Source: Chlamydomonas sphaeroides (taxonomy: Eukaryota; Chlorophyta; Chlorophyceae; Chlamydomonadales; Chlamydomonadaceae). From it: a stretch of DNA of 43,206 nucleotides. Of the stretch, positions 11,199 to 21,700 are shown in pieces (position 1 is the first letter of the stretch; each line of letters begins with the position of its first letter). The stretch covers positions 945-44,150 of the forward strand of contig BDDC01000589.1 of the NCBI GenBank assembly GCA_001662425.1, written 5' to 3'. The translations under genes were made by a program, and so were the position numbers. The notes below the pieces were generated by a model. The model did no database searches, was not told where the DNA came from, and worked only from the letters and a program-made list of their open reading frames with translations.

Positions 11199-14100
11199 GG
11201 ACCCGGCGCCACCTTGCCCCGCCGCCGCCGCTCCTCCCTCTCCTGCGCCCGGCCCTCCCACCGCAGCCGCCCCACCACTTGCGCCCTGGCCCGCCTCCGG
11301 CCCCTCGCCCCGAGTCAACCGCGGCCCTATGTCCACTCCTCCTCCCCCGCCTGCCCCTCCTACTCCTTCTGTCCCTCGTTCCCCCACACCACCCCCGGCC
11401 GCGCCGCTCGCCACCTTGGCCTTGGCGGCGGCGGCGGCGTCCTCGGACCACACGCCCCCCGTCCAGCCATCGCTGCCCCGGCGGCGGTGGAAGGCAGCCA
11501 CCGATTCCAGCTCCGCTCGCGCCTCCGGGGCGTCCGTCGGCCCGAGCCTGCTGCAGTTGCCGTACTTCGTGTAGCTGGGTGCGGGGGCGGGGAGGGGGTG
11601 GTGGCACGGCGCGGCACAGCACGGAACTCAGTACGGCAGGCTGGGTACGGCGGCGGCGGTGTCGTACGCACCACAGAGGCCCCCGGCGGCTGCCTGCTGG
11701 CCCCCGCACATCAGCACCTGCCCGCGACGCCCCCGCGCCCCGCTCAGCTGGGTGTGGTGACGTCACGCGCACGACACGGCACGAACCCTGGCCCCCCGCC
11801 CCACCTGGTGCCGTAGGGGCAGTGCGGGTTGACGTCGGGCAGCTGGAAGTTGATCATATTGAGCGCCCACACGCGGCTGCACAGCGGCTCCAGCAGGCCG
11901 TCGGCGCCGAACCTGGCGGCGCGGGCAGCGGGCAGCGGGCAGTGGGCAGCGGGCGACAGCGGTTACCCAACAACATGCGAGGCAGTGCGGCTGCAGCCAC
12001 GTGCACACGGGCGAGGCAGTGCGAGGTTGGCGCCGCCGCGCCGCCCATGGGGTGCGCAGCTGCGCGGGTGGCACGGCACGCCCATGGGATCACCGCCGCT
12101 GCCCATGCCGCCCATGCTTGCACGCTGGGGTGCGCACAAGGAGGGGGGCGCCCGCCCGCCCGCCCGCGCGGCCGCACCTCCGGTGGAACACGTGCATGGC
12201 CACGTGCTGCTGGCGCCCCCAGCAGCGCTCCGGGCCCTGCCCCACGTGGGTGCTGCCCGGGGAGCCGTCGCCGCCGCGGCCCTCCACCATCATGTAGCCC
12301 ACCTGGCGGATGGCGGTGGGTGGTGTGTCGCGGCGAGGTGGGTGGTGGCATGGTGGAGGCAGGGCGGGGTTGCAGGAGGGCGCGGGGCGGGGCGCTGACG
12401 TAGGCACGTGGGAGCCCCCCCCCCGGGTGTGGGGCATCATGCTCGGCCGCCCGCAGTGCTGCAGCCCGCCTCCGGGCGCGGGGGGGGGGCCGGCAGGTCG
12501 GGCGGCCGAGCGGCGGCTGCCCGGGCGGGCATGTAGCGGTACCAGGGGGTGGCGAGCTAGCTGGCCAGCTCCGAGCCGGAGGCTGCCGGGGGCTGCGGGC
12601 CCCACGCTGCCAGCAGCCGGGGCGCAAGACACGAGGCGCGGCGCAGCGCTGCACAGGGCACGGCCTGTTGGCGGCCGCACCGGGGGGCGTGCGCGGCGCG
12701 GCGCGGTGCGGTGCGGCGGGCTAGCAGCCGCGCGCGCCTTGCCTGCAGCCCCTGCGCGCACCGCGCCTCGCATGCGACCCGGCACATGTAAACATCCAAA
12801 TAGGGAAAGATACCAAGTGCGTTCATGCGCCGTCGTTTGGTCGCGGCTCCGCACCTGCCAGCCGTCCAGCCACACCCGCATGGTGAGCTCCCAGTCGCCC
12901 CAGATGCCGCAGTCGCCCTGAGGGCATTCCGCACGGGGGCCACAAGGCGGGGAGGTCGGGGGAGGGGCGGCAGCAGCGGCTCACATGCGAGCTTCATTCC
13001 AAGTATGCACACCACTTGACTGTACTGTGCCGGAGCCGCACTGCGGCCAGGCAAGGCGCGGATCAGGTGGCGCCGCGCCGGACAGCGCCGGACAGCGCCG
13101 GACAGCGCCGGACAGGCGCAGCTGCAGCCGCCAACGGCTGCACCCCTGCGCCCCTAGCGCCCCTGGGGCAGCATGCTCACGCGCGAGGGGTGCTCGGGGA
13201 ACCGGTCCGTCTGGGGGTCTGGCTGCACCAGTCGCGACCTGCCTTTCGCGGCGTGTTCTCGTCCAGCATGCCCACCGCCTTGAATATGGACGCCCGAATG
13301 GCCAGGGGCGCAAAGTCCACATGCTGCGAGGTAAGGCGGCGGCGAGGGCACAGGACAGGGAGGGGGCAGCAGGGAGCCAGCGGCGAGACGGGAGCCGCGG
13401 GCCGGGCGGCGTGAGGCGACAGCGCTTGGGCGGCGACGACGGCGGCAAGACGCCGCCGCCCCGGGCTCCTGGCCCCTGCCCTCGCCCCCGCGCCGGCCTT
13501 CCCCTGCGCGCTAGTCCCCGCCTCGGCCCTTGGACCCCGCTCCCAGCCCTGGCCCGAGCGCCGAGCGCCGCTCGTGCGAGCAACCCATGGCCCCGCCCTG
13601 GGTCCGCACCTGCGCAAACGACCACTTGACGCCGGTCTTGGGGTCCACGTCCCAGAACGGGTGGCCCCCTGCGGCGGAGGGCGCGGCACGGGGGCACACG
13701 CGCCGCTCAGCCGCCCGCCCCAGCCCTCGACCTCGGGCCGGGAGGCGCCGAGCCAGCCGGCGCGCGCGAGCCAGGAGACAAGCCAGGAGCGGGTACGACG
13801 GAGCCGCCCGGCTGCCGGCCGGGATGTCTGCCCTCCCGCCTGGCGCCTCGCAGTGGCGCCTGCCTCACCGTCCCCCGGGCTGACCATGCACACCCCTGCA
13901 GCCCCTGCCCTCCATTGCTGCTGCAGCAGCACCCAAACCCAGCCAGCGGCCCCTGACAGCCCCCGGCGGCAGCCCCTCGCCCCTCTCCCTGCCCCCCCAC
14001 GCTCCCCCCTCCCTCCCCTCCCTCCCTGCCCAACCCACATCTGTTGGTGATCTCCATGTGCTTGCACAGGCGGTAGGTGTTCATGCCCAGCACCCCCAGC

Positions 14101-17100
14101 TGCGGCCAGGCGTCGAACACCTGCAGCGGGCAGGCGGGCGGGTGGGTGGGAATGCCCCAGCGGGTCGAGGGACGCGCATGGAGCACGTGCGCCCTTGGAT
14201 GCGGGCGCCCTTGGATGCGGGCGCCGGGAAGCGGGGCGGCGGCCAGGGAGACGGGGGCAGCCGCGGGCACCTTGGCGGGGATGGATGCGGCATGAGACGT
14301 GGGCCGTAGACGTGGGGGCCCACGCCCCGACAGCCCGCACGCACCTCCCACGCATCAGGTCGGTCAGCCAGTTCGGTCATGATAGGTTCATACGTCTAGT
14401 GTCGTGGACTGCTGTAGGTTGGCAGTATGCCCTACCAAACGGTCCGGCACCCCCGCGCTGCCGCGCACCTTCACTGTGTCCGTCAGCCAGGGTTTCAAAC
14501 AACCTCGTTCCGGAAGTTCCAGATGCCGCGAACCGCGCGAACCTCATCACCCCATGCGGGCTATAAGAAGTGCCCGCGCACCCATATCGTCCACTTCCAC
14601 TGCACTCTGCACACAGCGCACGACGGCTCTCCAGGTCCCCCGCCGGTGGGTGGCTCGAGACATGCGCTTAACATGCGCTTGCGGTAACATGCGCTTGCTG
14701 CCGCCCGCTTGTTTTTCGCAGGCCCCAGCGGCTCGCCAACTTCTTCGGCGATGCCAGGTGCGCTCGTGACGATCGCGTTTGCCCAGCAAGTGTCCGCCCG
14801 ACAGCGCGGCTGGGACCTGACTGGGACCTGACTGGCGACCGCGCCACCACCCGTGACCGCGCCGCCGCGCTGGCCGACCTGCTCGCCCACGGCGCCTGCC
14901 CCGCCCCCTTGCCCTCAGGAGTGGCTGGCGCTGAAGGGTTGACNNNNNNNNNNCCGACTTCGCCACCGAGCGACCGATGCGTCACGATGGCTTGGGAGCG
15001 GCTGACGGAGAGAGCGGTGCCTAGCCGCTTGCGTCACATTCAAGTGTCCCAACACTGCGGAACGTACGTAGCGTTGCTGGCACTTGCGTACGGCTGTTGG
15101 GCAGAGTGCAGTCCTGCCGTTATAGGCAGACCGGGCGGCTAGGTCCGGCCCGTGGGGTGAGGGCACGGATGCCGGTGTGCCCGAGACCCCTGAGATAGCC
15201 CCGGCGACAACCGCATAATGACCGACGGTGTTCGTCTGGTCTGGGTGGCCTCTTTTTGGGGCGAGCCATGCACCCATGCGCAGCTGGGGAGGTTTCATAC
15301 GTCTAGTATCGTGGGCTAATGTAAGCCACATGTCGACAACAGTTACAGCAGTTTGGCAGGCCCACGCACCTTCATCATGTCCGTCAGCCAGGTGCCTGAC
15401 TGGGGCGGCACCTGGTCGTCCTGCGGAGGGCAGCGACGGCCGCAGCGGGGGCGGCGGCTCAAGGGGCCCTAAGGGGCCAGGCAGGGCAGGCGGCTCCAGC
15501 ACGGCACGTGGCGCGAGGCCCCCCTGGCCCACGCTCCTGCCAGACGGCCAGGAGCGAGCGACACGTGGCGTACTTGTCCGGGTAGGATGTACGGCGGACG
15601 CAGTACGGCCACTCGTACGGCACGCACGCGGTGTACGCCGGGCAGCGGGGCGCACCTGCCAGATGACCAGGTACCGGCCCCGCGCCAGCATGGCTATCCG
15701 ATTGTAGCCGCGCGACTGGCGGAGGGATGTGGGGCACGAGGAGCGGAGGGTGCGGCGTTGGGCAGTGGGGAGTGGGTGGGGGATGCGTGGAGGAGGGTGG
15801 GGAGGTGTGGCATGGATGTGGCCCTACGCGCCGGGCACGTCGTTCGCTGAGCAGGGCTCGCGGGCAGCGTCCGCATGGCCGCACCTCTTGCGGGCGCCCG
15901 AACGCATCCCGGCTTGCTTGCTTGCTTGCTTGATACGCACGACCACCGGTCCACCAACACCCAGGGCGTGCCGCACGGGGAGTTTCACGCTCTGTTACCT
16001 CTGCTACCTCTGCTACCTCTGCTACCTCTGTTACGATGCGCACACGCACCCAGCCCGGGCGCACCTCGTGCACGTTGTCGCTGAACACCGGCACCACGAA
16101 GCCCGCCTCGGCGCCCGCGTCCCTGGCCTCCTGCGCCCACGTGCCTGCCTCGTGCGGGTTGTCCACATTCACCACCAGCTCGCACAGCATCTGATGGGGG
16201 GTGCAGGAAGGGCGGGAGGGCAGAGCAGGAGCAAGTGAACAGCCCTGCGCACTGCAAACGAGGCAGGCGGAGCGGCGAGGCGGGGAAGCAGGCACTCTCG
16301 CAGGAAGAGCACCAGCGCTCTGCATACTCGGTCCCCTTATCGGCATGTGACATTCAAGCCAAGTAGACTGACTACATAGACCGACTGCATAGCATCATGC
16401 AGCGCATCATGTGGACGCCCGCAGCCCCCACCTTGACCGAGTTGCAGGAGAGGCGCATATTGGCGACCATTGCCTTGATGGCCTGAGGGTAGGGTAGGGG
16501 GCGGAGGGAGAGGGGGCCGGTGCGGTGGCGCGTGGGCTCGCTGGCTACAGCCCTCAACACGCGGCACACCCGACACCAATGGCGCTGAACCGGCTGCCTA
16601 GTCGGTGGTCGTGGGTGCCCCGGGGGCGGGGGCGGAGGCCGGCGGGGCTGCTTCTGGACGGGCGGCTGTCCACACTCCGGCCGCCATGCCGGCACCCGGG
16701 CAGCCGCAGGCCGCAGCCCCGGGCGCCGAGCCAGCGGCCACGCCGCCCAGCACGGGCCCGTAACTGCCGCCTGCGTGTCCTGGTCTCACCCGACGAAGCC
16801 AAGGGGCCGACCCGCACCGCAATGTGGTTCTACGCATCGGTCGCTACCACGGCCTCGCAGCTAGTTACATGGATGGCTGCCACCGCAGGCGGGCGTCGTA
16901 CGGGTGTGTTCCAGTGTTAGGTAGAACAGAACCCCACACGCGGCACAGCACGCCCCGGGTAATTTGGCGCGTCGGCCGTGCGCCGCCTCTGTGTTTTCAT
17001 AATAATCAACATATACCCGACGTGTGTGTGTTCGTAATAATCAACATATACCCGACGTGTGTGTGTGTGTGTGTGCGTCGGCCGTGCGCCGCCTCTGTGT

Positions 17101-18447
17101 GTGTGCATGTGCTGCCGCACCTGCGGCCGCTTGAAGTAGTTGAGCAGGATGGACACGATGGGGCGGCCCGCGGAGCCGTCCGGGTGCAGCCGGCTGTTGA
17201 GGCAGGCGCGGGCGGCCGCCATCGCGCTGCGGGCCCAGCGGAGGAGGAGTAGCGGGGCGCATGGGGGCGGGGGCGGCGGCATGGAGCGGGCACGGGCAGC
17301 ACCGGGCGGGCCGCTTGTGGCCGTAGGTGGGAGGCGGTGGCAGCGCTGCCGGCGCCGGTCTTGACGACGGCCCCGGCCGCTGCCATCGAGAGCCCTGGCC
17401 TGTCCCCAGCTCCACCCCTCGCCCCTGCCAGTGCTCCCGTCCCCGCTCCCTTCCCCGCTCCCCTGCCAGCCGCTGCTGCCCTCTCAGCCTTCCTCGCAAG
17501 CCCGCTCCTGCCCGCTCTGTGCATCGCCACTGCCGCCTGACCGACACCGCTGCTCCCAGCGCAGCCCTCCTGCCTGCCGGTCGCTGCCGCTCCCGTTCCC
17601 GTCCCCAGTCCCATCGTTAGCCCAGACCACAGCCCCGGTCCATTTCGCCCATCACCACTGCCGCCTGCCCGCCGCTGCCAGCCCTCCCTGCTGCCCGCCC
17701 TCCCAACCAGCACCCACCCTGACCCCAGCTTGGCCGCCGCCCCCGTGGCCTCCAGCAGCTGCGCCAGCGCGCTCTCGTTGCCCTTCCGCCAGCCCACCAG
17801 CGCCTCGCCGCTGGGCGCCGAATCGGGCACCGACGAGGGGGGCAGCGGCCGCTTCAGCTCGCTGTGCTTCTGGTAGCCGTCCAGCGCCTGCGGGCCGACG
17901 GTAAAGGTGGGGCAGGCTGTTGGGAGGGAGCGCCAGGGTCCAGGTCAGGGTGGCGTGCAGGGGGTGGGGCCGGGGGTGCTGGCGGCCGGGGGCTTCGGCT
18001 AGGCGGCCTATAGGCAGCTGCCTGGTGCCTGCGGGCTGAGGCCGGGGTGGGTGCTGGCCAGGCGGCAGGGGTGTCCTGTGCGGCGTGTGGCTTGTGGGGC
18101 CGTGCGAAAGCTCGTGCTGGCCTAGTCCTGGGGCACTGGCGGCATCGGCGGGTGTGGGGGGCCTCTGCCGCCACAGCCACAGCTGCTGGCGGACCTCAGC
18201 GCAGGCGGCTGCAGCCGCAAGCGGGCCCCAAGGCTGCTGAGCGCGCGGACGGGGGCGTGAGGCGCCGGGGGCCACCTGCCTGCATGGACTGCACCATATC
18301 ACGCGCCGCGTGGCGGGTGTCCGCGTCCAGCAGCTTGTACAGTTCCGAGCAGTACGGCAGCACCGCGCGGTCCGGCCCCGCCGCTACTTGGCCCAGCGCC
18401 AGCGCCAGCGCCAAGAGGGCTAGGGGGCGAACCCCGATGGTGTACAT
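11091..18447 (-). CDS. GT-A-type glycosyltransferase-like secretory protein, 14 exons
   Basis: Exons on the minus strand: 18447-18276, 17916-17718, 17226-17121, 16482-16432, 16190-16065, 15715-15656, 15420-15370, 14120-14039, 13668-13610, 13323-13243, 12917-12855, 12302-12178, 11912-11805 and 11574-11091, giving 588 residues. Residues 1-23 are a signal peptide (LALLALALALGQVAA). RPIVSILLNYFKRPQ (145-159) looks like the first strand of a nucleotide-sugar-binding fold. LARGRYLVIWQDDQVPP carries a DxD-like pair (Asp239-Asp240), VFDAWPQLGVLGMNTYR follows, and CGIWGDWELTMRVW (332-345) would hold the ED/DWE-type catalytic acid. These are typical of inverting GT2-like enzymes; the sugar and acceptor are unknown. 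The tail after residue 428 is Gly/Ala/Ser-rich and ends in a Gly-Ser run. Intron 1 can be read as GT-AG (used here) or as GC-AG with exon 2 at 17887. Intron 10 fits best with a GC donor (AAG|GCAGGT). Intron 7 contains the assembly gap. Confidence 0.75.
11915..11962 (+). repeat. Short tandem repeat in intron 12 of the glycosyltransferase-like gene
   Basis: Several copies of GCGGGCA/GTGGGCA-type 7-nt units follow directly after the exon edge at 11912. It is intronic and has no coding role. Confidence 0.5.
13075..13115 (+). repeat. 10-nt tandem repeat, four units
   Basis: The unit GACAGCGCCG is repeated four times almost perfectly inside intron 10 of the glycosyltransferase-like gene. Confidence 0.85.
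14345..14373 (-). repeat. Degenerate copy of exon 7 end plus donor (copy 3)
   Basis: On the minus strand this reads as codons NWLTDLMR followed by AG|GTGCGT, matching the real exon 7 end TWLTDMMK|GTGCGT at 15370-15393. It lies inside intron 7, about 1 kb downstream of the real exon. Confidence 0.6.
14385..14491 (-). repeat. Degenerate copy of exon 7 end, donor and intron start (copy 2)
   Basis: The minus strand reads codons PWLTDTVK then GTGCGC (exon-like part 14491-14469), followed after about 75 nt by the 22-nt string at 14385-14408 that also follows the real exon 7 (15291-15315). Roughly 105 nt are therefore shared with 15291-15393, at a distance of about 905 nt. Confidence 0.65.
14944..14953. 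other. Assembly gap (10 N)
   Basis: Ten undetermined bases lie in intron 7 of the glycosyltransferase-like gene. Ten Ns is a common placeholder, so the real gap size is unknown. The gap sits inside the repeat-rich part of the intron, which may have caused the assembly break. Confidence 0.95.
15211..15290 (+). repeat. Dispersed repeat R80, copy A
   Basis: These 80 nt match 26572-26651 in inverted orientation with roughly 85% identity by eye. Both copies can be read as a peptide starting MTDGVRLV and containing PCTHAQLG. This suggests the repeat derives from a coding sequence, perhaps of a mobile element. Here it lies in intron 7 of the glycosyltransferase-like gene, next to the exon 7 repeat unit. 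Confidence 0.7.
15912..15932 (+). repeat. 4-nt microsatellite
   Basis: The unit CTTG is repeated about five times in intron 5 of the glycosyltransferase-like gene. Confidence 0.85.
15991..16033 (+). repeat. 9-nt tandem repeat, almost five units
   Basis: The unit TGCTACCTC is repeated almost five times, with single-base changes in the first and last units, in intron 5 of the glycosyltransferase-like gene. Confidence 0.85.
16912..16961 (-). repeat. Dispersed intronic repeat R50, copy A
   Basis: These 50 nt are the reverse complement of 34765-34814 with two mismatches. Both copies are intronic (intron 3 here, intron 7 of the CALK-like gene there), and both have the same orientation relative to transcription. 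Similarity fades within about 12 nt on the CACTG side and stops at once on the other. The family may be a short mobile-element end. Confidence 0.75.
16969..17101 (+). repeat. Nested direct repeats with a GT microsatellite
   Basis: Two copies of a 25-nt unit (GCGTCGGCCGTGCGCCGCCT and five more bases) at 16969-16993 and 17077-17101 enclose two copies of a 31-nt unit (17000-17030 and 17035-17065) and a GT dinucleotide run. The block is in intron 3 of the glycosyltransferase-like gene, just past its donor at 17120. Confidence 0.8.
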
Positions 18448-18781
18448 CGGGGCAGTTGGTAGCAAGCTGGGTTCAGGACGGTGGCGCGAGGCGCCGTTCA
18501 AGACGTCGAGAACGCATCCGTTTGAGCTCTGGGGCACTGCTGGTGTGAACAGCGCTCGGATAGCCCAGTGAGGCTTTCTGAGGGTTCGATCGCAAATCGA
18601 CACCGCGGGCCTGTGTTACAAGTGCAGAAGTGTATGTCGGTATGCGGTAGTGGTATCGGAAGCGTGTGAACAAGGGCAGCGCAATTGGCAATTCCTGAGT
18701 CGCAATTGACCTCGTTGGTACCGCCATCAGCCCTTCTGTTTTGCGGACACCAGCAGACTGTACATAGCAAAACGGCGTGCA
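18448..18781. promoter_or_regulatory. Divergent promoter region between glycosyltransferase-like and ClpF-like genes
   Basis: The two start codons (18447 minus, 18782 plus) are 334 nt apart and face away from each other, so both core promoters and 5' UTRs must lie here unless an upstream exon was missed. No convincing TATA box or repeated operator is visible. Confidence 0.55.
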
Positions 18782-21700
18782 ATGTCGGTGCTCTTGCCGC
18801 AGCGGTGCCCACCCGGCACGCGGGCCACCTCGGCATCGCTCGCGCCCCACGTCTCGCCGCCCGCCGCGCTGCAATCAAGCTGCAGCCATCAAAGAGCATA
18901 TAACACAGGCGCATTATGCAGCCGTGCCAGGGGCGTCACGTGGGCGTCAGGGCCGCAACATCGCCGTCCGCCCGCCCGACACATCCTTACCCGCTGCCCC
19001 GCGGCGCCCGGGGCCGCTGACTGGGCCGGCGGGCGTGACGCGGACGCGTCAAAGGGCCCCACCACCCGCCCGACGGGAGAGCGCGAGCGGTGAGCGGGGC
19101 TGGCCCTGCTGCTCCTGCCCCCACACCAGCCCCCCTGCGCCCGGCTCCCCGCTGCCAGCCGCGCAACGCGACCAGCTCGGACTGCGCCTGGGCCATCCCA
19201 AGTTAGCACACCTGACATGCTCACACAGCGCTATGCCAACAGCGACGTGTGACGGCGCCGGGGTGTTGCCGCAGGAGCATGCTGGTGAACGAGGAGACGG
19301 TCTACTTCATCTTCCAGGTGCGAGGGGGCCTGCACGTCTTGGTGCCGACAGAGGCCAGCGCCTCATCCCACATCCCCTGCACGCCTATCGTGTCGCGCTT
19401 CCCTTCCCCGCACCCAGACCACCTCCCCCTGCAAGGCCCAGTGCATCCTCGCCCCCCGCGGCGGGCATGCACGCGCTGCCGCACCCCTACACACATGCCT
19501 GCCTCCCGCCCTGTGCCCTCCCCTTCTCCCGCTTCCCCTCGAGCCCCCGCCCCCAGCTGGACCTGGACACGCAGCTGTACCCATATGCACCCGGGCGTAT
19601 CGCGTGCGGGGTGGTACTGTTTTACGACCCTAAAAGTGAACACACGCTCTCCCCCTTCTCCCGCTTCCCCTCGTGCCCCCGCCCCCAGCTGGACCTGGAC
19701 ACGCAGCTGCAGCGCTGCCTCAACTACGAGGCCTTTGATGTGGCGCAGGAGGTCCGCAAGAAGCGGCAGCGGGTGAGGGCCAGGGGGAGAAGGGGGTTGG
19801 GGTTTTGCGCATGTGTGCTTTGGGGGGCGGAGCAGCTCACAGGCGGCAGCAGGGAGTGGAGGTGCAGCGGCAGAGGTGTTCGGTGCGCAGGCAAAGTGGG
19901 CAGGCCGGGCCGGCCTGCCTGGCGGCGTTGGCGTCAGGTGCCGCTAGCTGGCACGCGCGGCCGGCGGCAAGACACACGGCCTCCCCCTCCTCCGCCTCTC
20001 CCCCCTCCCCCGTGCCCCAGGTGGGCCAGGCGGTCGCCTCCATGCGCAAAGCACGTGACACGAAAACACACACGCCCTGCCCCTACTCCCGCTCCCCTTC
20101 CCCTCCCCTCTCCCCTCCCCTCTCCCCAAGGTGGACGAGGCGGTGGCCTCCATGCGCGAGCGCAAGGCCCGCAACCAGGGGGTGCCCGTGTCCGCCACGC
20201 AGCTGGGGGTCGCGGACTTTGCGGCCGAGGGGCTGCGGCTGCGGAGCGAGATGCAGCGCGCCGTCGAGAGCGAGGAGTGGGTCGGGGGGCGGAGGTCGGG
20301 GGGTGGGGGGTGGGCGGGCAGGGAAGGGGGCGCGGCGGAGAATTTATGGGTGGAGCTCAGGGAATTGGCTTGGGGCAGGGGGGCCATGGGGGCGGCAAGA
20401 GAGGTCGGCGCGGGGCGTTCGGCGCAGCGCCTTGCGCGGTTGGCCGTATTCGTACCACATGCGCATGCAACCCCAACCGTCGCTTCCGCCCTCTCCCCCG
20501 TTCCCGTCCTTGGTCCTATTCGCACCCCGCCCCCACCGCGCCCTCATGCCAGTGGCGCGCCTGCCGGGGGCTGGACCCAGGGCCTAGACGCCCCTGCCCG
20601 CTCCAGCGATCCGTGTGCGCCCTCTCCACGGTACACCCCCACGTTACACCCCCACCCTCGCTCGGAGGTTCGCAACTAGTTCGTTACTCCCACGGTACAC
20701 CCCCACCCTCGCACCGCACTCACGGGCATTGCCTCTCGCCCTTTCGCACCCGCTCCTCGCCTCCCACACCCTCCCCTCCCCTGCCCGCCCGCAGCTACGC
20801 CGAGGCCGCCAAGTACCGGGACCTGATCAAGGAGCTCGACACGCGGGCGAAGCAGGCGGCGGCGGTGGCGGCCGAGTGGGACACCGCGGGGCCCAGTGAG
20901 CACCTGGGGCGGTGGGGGGGGGGCGCAGCGGAGCGGTGGCGGGGCGGGGCGGCGGCGGGGCCTGGGCCAGCGCGTGCTGCACACATAGCCATTGGCACGA
21001 ACCCTGGACCTTCTCCCCCTGTCTCCCCCTCCCGCTCTCCCCCAGCCGGCCCGCAGCTGCGCCTGGGCCAGCGCGTGCTGCACAAGGAGCTGGGCTACCG
21101 CGGCGTGGTGGTGGGCTGGGACACCACCTGCTGCGAGAGCGAGGACTGGATGGAGCAGGCCAAGATTGGCGGCAGTGGGCCGGGCGCAAGGCAGGTGTTC
21201 TACCACGTAAGCGGCGCACCGCTCGGCAGAGGGGCGCGTTTGCGGGGAAGGAAGTCTATGTGCGGGTTTTAGGGCAGGCCGAGGGAAGAAGGTCTGAAGG
21301 CGAGATGTTGTGTTGCCTGGCGGAGGCACGTGCGACTGGCAGCGCCGGTACGACCTGCACCTGCCCTCGCATGCGCACGCACGCACACGTACGCGAAACA
21401 CACGCACGCTTCCCCTCCCTTCCCCCTCCCTGGCCCCGGCCCAGCTGCTGGTGGACGCGCGCGACTGGCAGTACGATCCGCACCTGCCGCCCGTGGCATA
21501 CGTGCCCCAGGGTGGGTGGGCGGGCGGGGCAGCGCCGCGGCTGCTCCTCCCTTGGCCCTGGTCCTGGTCCGTGTGCTGTGTGCATATGCTGTGTCGTGTG
21601 TGCCCAGCAGGCATGCGAGGGCGGTTGCCGTCGCCTGGCCCTCCAGGCCGCAGCTTGCGTTGCCTCATGGCGCCTCGCCAGCCGCTGCACCCCCTAGGTC

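Noticed and set aside
10883..12403. A 506-codon plus-strand frame
   Set aside because: It overlaps the 3' exons of the glycosyltransferase-like gene on the other strand and consists of Pro/Arg/Thr low-complexity sequence without a recognisable domain.
14345..14386. A possible additional coding exon (TELADRPDAWE) in intron 7 of the glycosyltransferase-like gene
   Set aside because: Exon 7 joins exon 8 directly in phase with sensible sequence (TDMMK to VFDAWPQ). In another frame the stretch reads as a copy of the exon 7 end, so it is better explained as a repeat.
15991..16033. Regular short repeats that might suggest a CRISPR-like array
   Set aside because: The units are contiguous, with no unique spacers, and lie in a eukaryotic intron, so this is an ordinary tandem repeat.
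18777..21272. A continuous 831-codon open frame on the plus strand
   Set aside because: It runs through several clear introns of the ClpF-like gene. It is open only because the introns are GC-rich, and the conserved motifs change frame across it.
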